From Acidobacteriota bacterium (GTDB lineage: Bacteria > Acidobacteriota > B3-B38 > Guanabaribacteriales > JAGGZT01): a DNA stretch of 53,002 nt. This document shows positions 24,801 to 32,114 of this stretch, in pieces. The position numbers and the translations under genes were made by a program. The notes under the pieces were generated by a model. That model saw nothing but the letters and a program-made list of their open reading frames with translations. It was not told the DNA's origin and made no database searches. Where the stretch lies: the NCBI GenBank assembly GCA_021161905.1, contig JAGGZT010000066.1:1-53002 (forward strand). Direction: 5' to 3'. Numbering within the stretch: position 1 is the first letter of the stretch; each line of letters begins with the position of its first letter.

Positions 24801-25151
24801 TCACCCCTTCTTTTCTACCTTGCTGCCAAATCCCGGCTAAAGGAAGAGGGAATAGAGGAGGAGCCGGCCATTTTATACCGCTTTCTAAGGGGGAAGGGGG
24901 AAGAAGAATATTCCTTTCCTCAAGCTATTATAGCTCCTGATCCTTTAACAGAGAGGGAGAAAGAGGAGTGGACAAAAGGAGGAGATTTCCATTTTATAAC
25001 GCCCAGCGATTGGGTGATGGCAGAAGAAGCTCTTCGCGAGATCTGCGAGCGGGTAGTTAGAGGTGATTTTCCTCCTGAGCCGGTTGAAGGTTCATCCCAT
25101 TCCTGCTTGGGTTATTTCGGTTGTCCCTATGAGAAGATGTGTTGGGAATGA
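21852..25151 (+). CDS. UvrD/AdnA-like helicase with degenerate RecB-type nuclease and Fe-S cysteines
   Basis: The 1099-aa SF1 helicase has a Walker A G-G-A-G-T-G-K-S near residue 20, motif II D-E-F-Q-D-T, motif III G-D-P-D-G-I-I-F-R-F-R-G (canonical Gln replaced), motif IV K-N-Y-R, motif V S-I-H-Q-A-K-G and motif VI V-A-V-T-R-A-K-K. The C-terminal RecB-like domain keeps Cys816, Cys1085, Cys1091 and Cys1097 for an iron-sulfur cluster. Its nuclease residues look damaged: no motif I His, E-V-F-E-F-G-K instead of D-Y-K, and no Gln before the final Tyr. A GTG at 21864 has GGAGG 5 bp upstream and may be the true start. It is followed after 3 bp by a second helicase gene. Confidence 0.88.
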   Translation: MEEKVEELNIDFSTPLLVLGGAGTGKSHLFLNTIERLIFKEKVPPERILALTFSSNTASRLRRKIEERITPGYRELNITTFTSLAARILRENWERGGVPFDFEVLSGFRERVLMRELLSRERNNLRSPLFKKGADLPGFAEEILNLFGFLWSSLAGGRELKNAINSIPRSDLKERLSDILFLLCRFEEELAKVKGLTYRQLVFKAVELLCRDEEVRRHYQEKFHFLLVDEFQDTDRAQLELLFLLAGEHRRIVAFGDPDGIIFRFRGSDPRNIASRFEEKFPGAKRLVLTKNYRLFPKLTELIGRLGFTSPEAVASEGRVAVSIEPTRVDEAFFVARAIKKLTLEGKLWGEGDGERFNYQDVAILLRDLKDDLAPFEEALSYFDIPYQVVGYSDFFLSPEVRFVISYLKALAGDEGEFRKVLASPVYSLDRLFLISLIEEGEGKGYSLFPLMELLLKRLSLDYPEDFPGWGEANIPRFRPKLMAEMADDRVFGFFSRLFPILSQFFSLRKEIDQSSLPLILRKIIRGSGIVRFVREKGREEEALIHLGSLLSLVDEYGFLFSAIHHHPPDFSLFVSQLPELLTVYGEGIIEEEEEEAPKVKIMSIHQAKGREFEVVFIPRLTEGNFPKKGGGRTIFTREELLRLVASIPEFYHPLLASRTEEIADEKRLFLVAVTRAKKRLFLSYPQTVERAPARPSRFLRAVVSEGIEEEAVRRFGMSFFNGISARSLVETGAPEDILSHPDLEGFLKLRKLSSSPRLLLKLEELRKRFPGKYIPDSNYFEEGEVLLGRKRKRELLLEPSEIVFTPRLISDFVVCPRRAFFSSILNLHTPRRAKFNWRRLIREALLIINQPHRRRIYLSEKSRDKALDELFPGLFNESLPLIRSGEKWRFIWGSKEVERAVKAYVSEILPADRDYQVIASGEEISFSFFDFSFRIGLDLLKIHPEKAPILEVFEFGKDKKTKTTVAINKVWDMTQPRRELDLSPLLFYLAAKSRLKEEGIEEEPAILYRFLRGKGEEEYSFPQAIIAPDPLTEREKEEWTKGGDFHFITPSDWVMAEEALREICERVVRGDFPPEPVEGSSHSCLGYFGCPYEKMCWE

Positions 25152-25175
25152 ATTGTGGGGATTAAGGGGTTAAAG

Positions 25176-28175
25176 ATGGAAATAGAAGGTCCGGATGAGA
25201 GCCAAAAGGAGGCTATCTTCGCCTCTCCGTCCCTGGCGCTCAAGATAGTAGCAGGTCCGGGCACGGGTAAGACCTTTACTTTGGTCGAGCGCTTTCTCGC
25301 CCTTACCAAATATTTTCCTCCAGAGAGGATCCTCGTCCTCACCTTCACCAACAAGGCGGCAGAGGAGATGGCGAGGAGACTCGAAAGAAAAAACATCCCT
25401 CCGGAGAAGGTTTTTTCCTTCACCTTTCATTCCTTTGCGGTTCATATCCTCAGGGATTACCCCCTTCAAGCAGGGCTCGCGCCGGGATTCAGGGTATTGG
25501 AGGAAGCAGAGGGAGAGCTTCTTCTTTCCAAGGTATTCGCCAAATTCAAGGATGAAAGGGCGGAGGAGATAGTGGAATTGTTTTCTCTCCTCGGGGAAGA
25601 GGCGAGGTTGGTCCTCAATGAGTTTCCCCGTATTCTCAAGAGGATAAGGCTTCATCTTCTCTCTCCGAAGGAGTTCGAACAGCGTTATTTTTCCCCTTTA
25701 TCCCGCCGTGCTTCTTTCGAAAAGAAGGTTGAGAATAAGGTGGTGGGTCTTGTTGCCTCGTTCTTCCGCCGGTATGAGGAGGAGCTGGAGAAGAACCACC
25801 TGCTTGACTTTTCCGGACTTCTCACCAAACTCTACCGACTTCTTTCCCATCAGGATATTAAAAGGGAGATATCCTCCCGCTTTTCCTACATTATGGTCGA
25901 TGAGTTTCAGGACACGAACATCGCTCAATTCAGGATCGTAGAGCGTCTCTCCTCTGCCAGTCTTTCCAATGTGACCGTGGTTGGAGATCATAACCAGAGC
26001 ATTTACGGCTTTCGCGACGCCGATCCGGGAAACCTTACTACGAGATTTCCCGTGGAGGCTCGTAAGGTAATGTTGGGGATAAATTATCGGTCGTATCAAC
26101 CGATAATTGACTTGGCGTCGAAGGTTATTGAGAAAGAGATCAAAGAAACTCCTCCTCAGCTCAGAGCCAAAAATAGGGGAGGAAAGCTTTACCCGTTAGG
26201 CGTCTACTTAGCCAAAGATAGGGAGGAGGAAGCGGAATTTATCGCCCGAAAAATAAAGGAGCTTATCGGAAAACCCCTCTCCTCACCCAACAAACGCCTT
26301 GGGAAAAAGCCGGGGGATCCAATAAGCTTCGGCGACTTTGCCATCCTCCTCAGGGCAATGAAGCCGAGGAAAAGGATCATCCCTTACGAAGAGGCACTTC
26401 TTAGATATGATATCCCCTTTACCCTGGGCGGAGGCGGGGGGTTTCTCCAGTCGGACGAGGTATCGCTTCTCATCTCTCTACTTAAGCTCATCGAAACCCC
26501 CGAGGATGAGTTATCTTTCTTCTCCCTCCTCACCCATCCTGTGGTTGATCTTCCAGATAAGGCTCTCTTGAAGCTTAGATTCCTTCGGGAGTTCTCTCCG
26601 GAGACATCTCTTTTTCCCGACATCCTCAAAGATGAGCGGATGTTCTCCCTTCTTAACGACGAGGAGCTTGATCGGCTCAAACGACTTCGTCTTTTTCTCC
26701 TCGAGATGGAGAAGGAGAAGCCGTTCCTTTCCATATCGTCCTTGGTTTCTTGGGTGATAGAGAGAAGTGGTTTTCTGAAATATTTGAGGCAGGGAGGAGG
26801 ATTAAGAGATCGTCTCAGGCAGGAGAATGTGAGGCGTTTTCATCGGTTTGCTAAGGAGTTCGAAGAGCGGAATATCTTTCCCTCTCTTTCCGATTTCATC
26901 GATTATGTGGAGACGATAAGGGAGATGGGTCTTGATGAGGGAGAGCTTGAGGAAAGGGAGGAGGATGCGGTTTCGATCCTCACCGTTCATAAGGCTAAGG
27001 GGCTTGAGTTTCCCATCGTATTTGTTAGTGACTTTTCTACCCCTTCTTCTAAAGAGTTTCGACATAAACCGCTATATTTCGATGAGGAATATGGGGTGGT
27101 GGTTCGGGGGAAGAACAAGGATAAGTTCAAGAAGTTCAAAGAGTTTGATGAAAAGAAGGAGCCGAAGTCGAAGGAGTTAAAAGAGGAGTGGAGGATAAGA
27201 TATGTCGCCTTCACCCGGGCAGAGGAATTGCTTATAATCACTACCAACGCCGAAGATAAGCTTCAAGGCTTTCTTCAGGAGTGGTTTGAAAGGGAAAAGG
27301 ACAAGGTGCTTCTTTCTATGCCGCCCAAGCCGGCGATACCTTTACCTCCTTCTCCTTCTTCTCTTACCAAAGATGAAGAGAGGAGGCTCATTGAAAGGCT
27401 TGAGCTTCTCTTTCCCCCTCATTCCGTTGAGGTGAAAGGTGATCAGCCTATCCGGTTGAGCTTTACCTCTCTTTCTACCTATCTCGCCTGTCCCCGGAGG
27501 TATTATCTCAGCTATGTAGCCCGCCTTCCCGAGGAGAGAAAGGAGGAGAAGCTGGGGTTGCTTCTGGGCTCGTTGGTTCATCGCGCTTTATTCGAATATC
27601 ATCGGGGGAGGAGGGACTCGCTTTTCTCCCTTTTTAAGAAGGAAGTCAAGGTGGCGCTCGGGAAGAGAAAGGGGGAGAAGAAGCTCCTTGCTATGGGGCG
27701 AAGGCTTCTTAAGAACTACTTGGTTCATCCTGTCTCTCGTGATAATCCCTTCCTTCTTGAGCAGGCTTTTACCCTGCATCTCGCAGATGATGATGGGGAT
27801 GTCTTCTTCTCCGGGGTCCTCGATCGGGTGGACCTTAAGGATGGAAAGGCGTTTCTCATAGATTATAAGACCGATGCTAAGGTCGATAAGGAGCTTTTAG
27901 ATAGATACCGGCTTCAGCTTTTCCTCTACCTGCTCGCTATGTGGAGGGGAGCTCTGGGGAAGGAATTCTCTTCACCCGAGGGGGCAGGTTGCTTTTTCCT
28001 TTCTTCGGGGGAGCTGGTGAGCTTTCCTTTTACGGAGAAGGAGGTTTTGTCGGTAGAAGAACTTATTCTTTCTACCGCTCGGAGAATAAGAAAGGGAGAA
28101 TTTCCAGAAAGAACGGGAGTTCATTGCGATAGCTGTCCTTATCGTTGGCTTGATCTCTGTGTTTTGGAGGGATGA
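25176..28175 (+). CDS. UvrD/AdnB-like helicase with intact RecB-type Fe-S nuclease domain
   Basis: The 999-aa SF1 helicase-nuclease has A-G-P-G-T-G-K-T, D-E-F-Q-D-T, V-G-D-H-N-Q-S-I-Y-G-F-R, N-Y-R, T-V-H-K-A-K-G-L-E-F and Y-V-A-F-T-R-A-E-E. The nuclease domain is complete: G-S-L-V-H, G-V-L-D-R-V-D, I-D-Y-K-T and Q-L-F-L-Y. Cysteines 772, 984, 987 and 995 bracket it as an AddB/AdnB-type iron-sulfur staple. ATG 25176 (AAGGGG 6 bp upstream) is preferred; GTG 25155 is in frame. It probably pairs with the upstream helicase to resect DNA double-strand ends. It overlaps the next gene by a few bases. Confidence 0.9.
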   Translation: MEIEGPDESQKEAIFASPSLALKIVAGPGTGKTFTLVERFLALTKYFPPERILVLTFTNKAAEEMARRLERKNIPPEKVFSFTFHSFAVHILRDYPLQAGLAPGFRVLEEAEGELLLSKVFAKFKDERAEEIVELFSLLGEEARLVLNEFPRILKRIRLHLLSPKEFEQRYFSPLSRRASFEKKVENKVVGLVASFFRRYEEELEKNHLLDFSGLLTKLYRLLSHQDIKREISSRFSYIMVDEFQDTNIAQFRIVERLSSASLSNVTVVGDHNQSIYGFRDADPGNLTTRFPVEARKVMLGINYRSYQPIIDLASKVIEKEIKETPPQLRAKNRGGKLYPLGVYLAKDREEEAEFIARKIKELIGKPLSSPNKRLGKKPGDPISFGDFAILLRAMKPRKRIIPYEEALLRYDIPFTLGGGGGFLQSDEVSLLISLLKLIETPEDELSFFSLLTHPVVDLPDKALLKLRFLREFSPETSLFPDILKDERMFSLLNDEELDRLKRLRLFLLEMEKEKPFLSISSLVSWVIERSGFLKYLRQGGGLRDRLRQENVRRFHRFAKEFEERNIFPSLSDFIDYVETIREMGLDEGELEEREEDAVSILTVHKAKGLEFPIVFVSDFSTPSSKEFRHKPLYFDEEYGVVVRGKNKDKFKKFKEFDEKKEPKSKELKEEWRIRYVAFTRAEELLIITTNAEDKLQGFLQEWFEREKDKVLLSMPPKPAIPLPPSPSSLTKDEERRLIERLELLFPPHSVEVKGDQPIRLSFTSLSTYLACPRRYYLSYVARLPEERKEEKLGLLLGSLVHRALFEYHRGRRDSLFSLFKKEVKVALGKRKGEKKLLAMGRRLLKNYLVHPVSRDNPFLLEQAFTLHLADDDGDVFFSGVLDRVDLKDGKAFLIDYKTDAKVDKELLDRYRLQLFLYLLAMWRGALGKEFSSPEGAGCFFLSSGELVSFPFTEKEVLSVEELILSTARRIRKGEFPERTGVHCDSCPYRWLDLCVLEG

Positions 28176-28177
28176 GG

Positions 28178-29173
28178 ATGGAAGATAATGCGGTGATGGT
28201 TGAAGCAACTGGATCTCCTTTGGAAAGAGAAAAAGGGATCTGGCTTAAGGTGAGAGCTGATTTTGGAGAAGGTGAACTTATCCTTTCTCCTCGCTGGCGT
28301 GAATCGGCGGTCGTGATAAGGGAAGGGGTGAAACTTCTTCTTCTTTACCCCCGAAAAGATGGTTCTACCTTATTCCTTGATGGGGAGGGTCTTTTGGTTC
28401 TTGAGCCGGGATATCTGGTAGAGCCAACCAGGATTTCCTCTTTCGCCATCTGTCCTCTTCTTCCTCGTCTTGAGGATCAATTCTCCTCTCCCCTTACCTA
28501 TCATCAGGTATTGGGAAGGCTCGTTCATCTTCTGTTTAGCAAGGTTGTTCTTAGTAAAAAGAGGATAGACATTGTTCAGGAGGCGCGGAAGATCATCGTG
28601 AAGGAAAAGAGGGGAATGACTCAGCTTCCCCGCCTTCCCTCGGATGAAGGGCTCCTCCTCGATATCCTTGATACTATAGAGCCGATCATCCCCTGGGTCT
28701 CCGAAATGAAGGTTAAGTATGCTCGTTTGAAGAGAGGGGTGGAGTTTAGCCTTTCTTCATCGAGGCTGGGGATTAAAGGGAGGATAGACGCCATTTTCTT
28801 AGATGAGGCCCGGAAGAAAGCGGTGGTAATGGAGCTCAAAAGCGGAGGCGCCAAGGGTTTCTCCTCTTATGAGGAGCATCGGATACAACTCCTCTCATAC
28901 CTTCTGCTTGTACAGGAGGAGATGTTCCAAGGTCAGGGTGAACTTGAGGGTTTCGTCCTTTATTGCGGTGAGAGGGAGATCTTTCCCGAACGCCGGGTGA
29001 TACTGAGTAGAGAGAGGGCTTCCGAGATAATGAACCTCAGAAATAGGTTCGTTGCCAGCCGTCTATCCCTTTACCGTCCAGAGGCTCATCTTCGTTGGCA
29101 TCGCTGTTTTAAATGTTCTTATCTTGCTTATTGTGAGATTGGGGAAAGGAGATTGGGTGGGATCAAAAGGTGA
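28178..29173 (+). CDS. Stand-alone PD-(D/E)XK nuclease with Fe-S cysteines, Cas4/Dna2-like
   Basis: The protein has 331 aa. After an N-terminal 80-residue region of unknown fold come a lone Cys in F-A-I-C-P, then G-R-L-V-H (motif I), K-G-R-I-D-A-I (motif II), V-M-E-L-K-S-G (motif III) and H-R-I-Q-L-L-S-Y (QxxxY). The C-terminal C-F-K-C-S-Y-L-A-Y-C completes a four-Cys iron-sulfur site. This is the layout of Cas4, Dna2 and AddB nuclease modules. It is translationally coupled to the helicase upstream and not linked to the cas genes 18 kb away, so a DNA-repair role is more likely than spacer capture. ATG 28178 is 6 bp after GGAGGG; ATG 28172 is also possible. Confidence 0.8.
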   Translation: MEDNAVMVEATGSPLEREKGIWLKVRADFGEGELILSPRWRESAVVIREGVKLLLLYPRKDGSTLFLDGEGLLVLEPGYLVEPTRISSFAICPLLPRLEDQFSSPLTYHQVLGRLVHLLFSKVVLSKKRIDIVQEARKIIVKEKRGMTQLPRLPSDEGLLLDILDTIEPIIPWVSEMKVKYARLKRGVEFSLSSSRLGIKGRIDAIFLDEARKKAVVMELKSGGAKGFSSYEEHRIQLLSYLLLVQEEMFQGQGELEGFVLYCGEREIFPERRVILSRERASEIMNLRNRFVASRLSLYRPEAHLRWHRCFKCSYLAYCEIGERRLGGIKR

Positions 29174-29183
29174 GGATCAGTCC

Positions 29184-30320
29184 TTATCCTCCTTCATATT
29201 GGAACCTTATGGCGATTTCCTTCCACACCATTACCCGCTTTCCCTTTTTGATCGCAGGAGTAAAATGCCATCTCTTCACCGCCTTTAGTGCTTCTTTCTC
29301 GAAACCATAGCCCGGATGGGAGAGGCGAACGACCTTTGCCTTTAAAACCTCTCCATCCTCTGATATGAGAACTCGTAGGTAGACCGTATCATTGAGCTTT
29401 TTATCCGCCGCTTTTGATGGATAGTTGGGGGCGGGCGTTCTTATCGGTTTTGGGGGGATTACATCCTTGGTTAGCCTTACCAGATCGCCCTCTTCCACCC
29501 TTTCCATTTTTGCTTTGAGGGCTTTAAGTTGTGCTCTGAGCATTTTTAGCTCTTTCTCCTGCTTTCTTACCTTGGCTTCGGCTTTCTCCGCTCGAGCAGA
29601 AAGTCTCTTTGCGTCTTTAAGGATCGCCGCTACCGCCTCTTCATCCTCTTTGCTTTTCCTCTGGAAGATCTCTTCCCTTCGTTTGAGTTCGGCGGTGATT
29701 TCGTTTACCTTGTTCTCCGCTTTCTTGAGATCGGTAAGAAGCGAGTTTATCCTTTTTTCCTTAATAGATATTTCTTTCTTTAAATTGAGTATCTCCTCTT
29801 CCTGTGAGGAGAGCTCCGACCTTAACTGGGAGACTTCAGCCAGTAGGTTTTTCTTTTCCTTTTGATAATTTTCTCTCTCCCTTTCAAGAGAGGCTATCTT
29901 CTTTTCCCTTTCCTTGAGTTGGTTTCTTAATGAGAGTACTATTCCCCTTAGTTCTACGATGTTGTTGCTTAGGGCAGAGCTTTCTTCCTTCTTTTTAATG
30001 AGGGATGCTCTCAACTCATTTGCCTGGGCAAGATTGGCTTTTAAAACCTCTATCTCTTTATTTGCTTTTGTAAGCTCCTTTTTGAGCGCTTCTTCCCCAG
30101 GGAGGGGAAGGTAATTCCTGCCCGGGAAGGTGGGGATCATAACCGCTGCAATAAAAAGGAGGGAAAGAGAAAGGAGAAGGGTAAGGATTATAATAACTCC
30201 TTTCCCGCCGGTTGATTTTTTTTCTTCCTCCTCCTCTTCTTCAATCCAATCCTCGATCGGGTGATATCTATCTATGGGGAACTCATTTTTTGGATTTTTC
30301 CCCTCTTCTTCCATCTCCAT
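29184..30320 (-). CDS. TonB-like protein with long coiled coil
   Basis: The 378-aa protein has an acidic N-terminus with a seven-Glu run, one membrane segment (about 42-64), a long charged coiled coil (about 75-280), and a TonB C-terminal domain (P-A-P-N-Y-P-S-K-A to the end, with V-L-I-S-E-D-G-E-V and W-H-F-T-P-A). TonB-type domains deliver inner-membrane energy to outer-membrane receptors or act as periplasmic linkers. The usual Pro-rich spacer is replaced by coiled coil. No exbB or exbD is in view. It converges with the nuclease gene, leaving 10 bp. Confidence 0.85.
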   Translation of the reverse strand: MEMEEEGKNPKNEFPIDRYHPIEDWIEEEEEEEKKSTGGKGVIIILTLLLSLSLLFIAAVMIPTFPGRNYLPLPGEEALKKELTKANKEIEVLKANLAQANELRASLIKKKEESSALSNNIVELRGIVLSLRNQLKEREKKIASLERERENYQKEKKNLLAEVSQLRSELSSQEEEILNLKKEISIKEKRINSLLTDLKKAENKVNEITAELKRREEIFQRKSKEDEEAVAAILKDAKRLSARAEKAEAKVRKQEKELKMLRAQLKALKAKMERVEEGDLVRLTKDVIPPKPIRTPAPNYPSKAADKKLNDTVYLRVLISEDGEVLKAKVVRLSHPGYGFEKEALKAVKRWHFTPAIKKGKRVMVWKEIAIRFQYEGG

Positions 30321-30374
30321 TTCACCCCCTGACTATGCAATAATAATATCATCAAGGAAGGAGGCTGACAAGCA

Positions 30375-31169
30375 GTGGAAGAAAGAGAGAGTTGGAGAAG
30401 GAGACTTTTTATCCATCTACCTTATCCCCATCTCTTGAAGCACTGGGATGAGGTAGAGAGGGAAGACTTTAACCTAGAAATCTGTTTCTTCCCCGAAGAT
30501 TTGGGGTTACTTAGGGAGGAAGAGGCAAGAAGAAGACTTATAACCCTTCTTTCCTCCCGTCGTTTCACCGTCCATGCCCCCTACGAGGGGATATTCCCTG
30601 CCTCTAACGACCCTGGGGAGAGGAAGAGGGCGTTTGAAATATTCCGCCTACTTCTGGAGAGGATAGCTGATCTCCGTCCCGAGGTGATCGTCTTCCACCC
30701 TTACTATCGGAGAGGCGGAGAGGGGCTTGCCCTCGACGAATGGTTGAAGAGAAGCGAAGAGTTCTGGGGGAGGATGGCGACGGAGGTGGCGGAGTGTGGA
30801 GCGAGGATCGCTTTAGAGAACATTTATGAGGAGGAGCCAGAGCCACTTCGTCTTCTTCTTGACCGTCTTCCCGAAGAGGAGGTAGGCTTATGTTTCGATA
30901 CCGGGCATTTCAACGCCTTTTCTCGTGCATCGCTTTCTCAGTGGATCAACGCTTTTGGCAAAAGGATATTTGAGCTTCACCTCCACGATAATCACGGAGC
31001 CTCGGATGAGCACTTGGGGATAGGAAGGGGAACCTTTCCCTTTGATGAGTTGTTCCTCCTTTTAAAGGAGAACGCCTCCTCTCCCTTCCTTACCATCGAG
31101 GGGAAAGATGAGGAGGCGATCAGACAAAGCCTTGAATTTCTTTCGCGGAAGAGGCAAATTCTCCCTTAG
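30375..31169 (+). CDS. Sugar-phosphate isomerase/epimerase-like TIM-barrel protein
   Basis: The 264-aa protein of the xylose-isomerase-like/AP-endonuclease-2 superfamily has metal-ligand segments A-L-E-N-I-Y-E (Glu), F-D-T-G-H (Asp, His), L-H-L-H-D-N (His) and L-T-I-E-G-K (Glu), spaced as in this fold. Substrate assignment is not possible; an endonuclease IV role is less likely because the full Nfo signatures are missing. The GTG start has AAGGAGG 10 bp upstream. Its stop overlaps the stop of the convergent transglycosylase gene. Confidence 0.75.
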   Translation: MEERESWRRRLFIHLPYPHLLKHWDEVEREDFNLEICFFPEDLGLLREEEARRRLITLLSSRRFTVHAPYEGIFPASNDPGERKRAFEIFRLLLERIADLRPEVIVFHPYYRRGGEGLALDEWLKRSEEFWGRMATEVAECGARIALENIYEEEPEPLRLLLDRLPEEEVGLCFDTGHFNAFSRASLSQWINAFGKRIFELHLHDNHGASDEHLGIGRGTFPFDELFLLLKENASSPFLTIEGKDEEAIRQSLEFLSRKRQILP

Positions 31170-31810
31170 TTATTCATAAGCTCCTGATAGTTCCTTTTCA
31201 CCCGTTCCGAATATTTTTTCGGCAGGCGGTAAAGACCTTGGGTTTCCAGGGTGCCTGGTCCCATATTATAAGCGGTGAGCACCGCTTCGAGGTTTTTATA
31301 CTGTTTCATCAGCTCCTTGAGGTAATAAGAGCCGATAAGCACATTTATCACGGGATCAAAGAGAGAATCCTTTTCCGAAAGATTTAGCTTTAACTCTTTA
31401 GCCACATGGAGCCCAGTAGCGGGAATGACCTGCATCAAGCCGATCGCTCCCTTGTTAGATATAGCGTCTATCTTGAAGGCGCTTTCGGTCTCGATTACCG
31501 CAAGAATTAGCTTGGGATCTATTTGATAACGCTCGCTTGCCTCGGCAATGGACGAGGCGATGACGCCTTTCTTTTCCGGAGGGATGTAGGGATAACAACG
31601 GTCGAGGACATCGCGGATGCTCATCGCCACCTCGAGAGTCCTCACTTTTTTTGTGAGTTCCTCTATTTTTCTATCTTTAAATAGTAGCGCTTCGCTTTCC
31701 TTTTTTGGCTGAGTTTCGGGTATCTTTTTCGCATTGAATATATGGTCAAAGTTGAAGTTTATCAGAATGAGGAGCAGGATCAAGAAGGCCCCTTTTATTA
31801 TCTTATCCAT
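31166..31810 (-). CDS. Membrane-anchored lytic transglycosylase (SLT domain)
   Basis: The 214-aa protein has an uncleaved-looking hydrophobic N-terminus (about 7-20), a short coiled region, then an SLT/lysozyme-like domain: A-V-I-E-T-E-S-A-F with catalytic Glu109, G-A-I-G-L-M-Q-V-I-P and A-Y-N-M-G-P-G. It cleaves peptidoglycan glycan strands to 1,6-anhydro products in the periplasm. A near-consensus minus-strand promoter lies about 55-80 bp upstream. Confidence 0.9.
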   Translation of the reverse strand: MDKIIKGAFLILLLILINFNFDHIFNAKKIPETQPKKESEALLFKDRKIEELTKKVRTLEVAMSIRDVLDRCYPYIPPEKKGVIASSIAEASERYQIDPKLILAVIETESAFKIDAISNKGAIGLMQVIPATGLHVAKELKLNLSEKDSLFDPVINVLIGSYYLKELMKQYKNLEAVLTAYNMGPGTLETQGLYRLPKKYSERVKRNYQELMNN

Positions 31811-31863
31811 TGTTCTACCCTCAGTTCTCCTTTGTTTCTCCGGAGTTTACCCTCTGACTATAA

Positions 31864-31892
31864 TTTATAATCAATATATTGGGTAATGTCAA
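31864..31892 (-). promoter_or_regulatory. Sigma-70 promoter of the lytic transglycosylase gene
   Basis: On the minus strand TTGACA (31887-31892) and TATAAA (31864-31869) are separated by 17 bp. The predicted start is about 45-50 bases before the ATG. Confidence 0.65.
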
Positions 31893-32035
31893 GAATAAAA
31901 TGCAATATATAGAGCTTTTTCCCAAAAACCTTCAACCTCCTTTTTAACATCCATAAAGCACCTAATCATAGTCAAGGAAGGAGGGGAATATTTGTGAGCT
32001 TGATTACATTTTTGGTAAATAAAGGGGCATTTTTC

Positions 32036-32064
32036 TTGACAGCAGGCTAACGAAACGATATGAT
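32036..32064 (+). promoter_or_regulatory. Sigma-70 promoter of the OmpA-family gene
   Basis: TTGACA (32036-32041) and TATGAT (32059-32064) are 17 bp apart. The predicted start near 32071 gives a 44-base leader with an AAGGAGG ribosome site. Confidence 0.7.
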
Positions 32065-32114
32065 TTTGAAAAATGGGGGGAGAAATTAAATTTGATCTTG
32101 AGTAAGGAGGAGAT

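Larger units (their letters stand above)
31811..32114. other. 304-bp divergent intergenic region
   Basis: It holds two strong sigma-70 type promoters pointing outward, one for the lytic transglycosylase (31864-31892, minus) and one for the OmpA gene (32036-32064, plus). The AT-rich 143 bp between them shows no clear gene; a 17-codon frame after GGAGG (GTG 31993) runs into the plus promoter and is probably chance. Confidence 0.6.

Noticed and set aside
28178-29173. Cas4 of the CRISPR locus
   Set aside because: The nuclease and Cys motifs resemble Cas4, but the gene is coupled to the helicase-nuclease genes and lies 18 kb from the cas operon with many unrelated genes between.
30375-31169. Endonuclease IV (nfo)
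   Set aside because: It shares the TIM-barrel metal pattern but lacks the full endonuclease IV signatures; a sugar isomerase-like protein is the safer call.
31993-32046. 17-codon frame after GGAGG upstream of the OmpA gene
   Set aside because: It runs into the near-consensus promoter and lies upstream of the predicted transcript start, so is unlikely to be transcribed.
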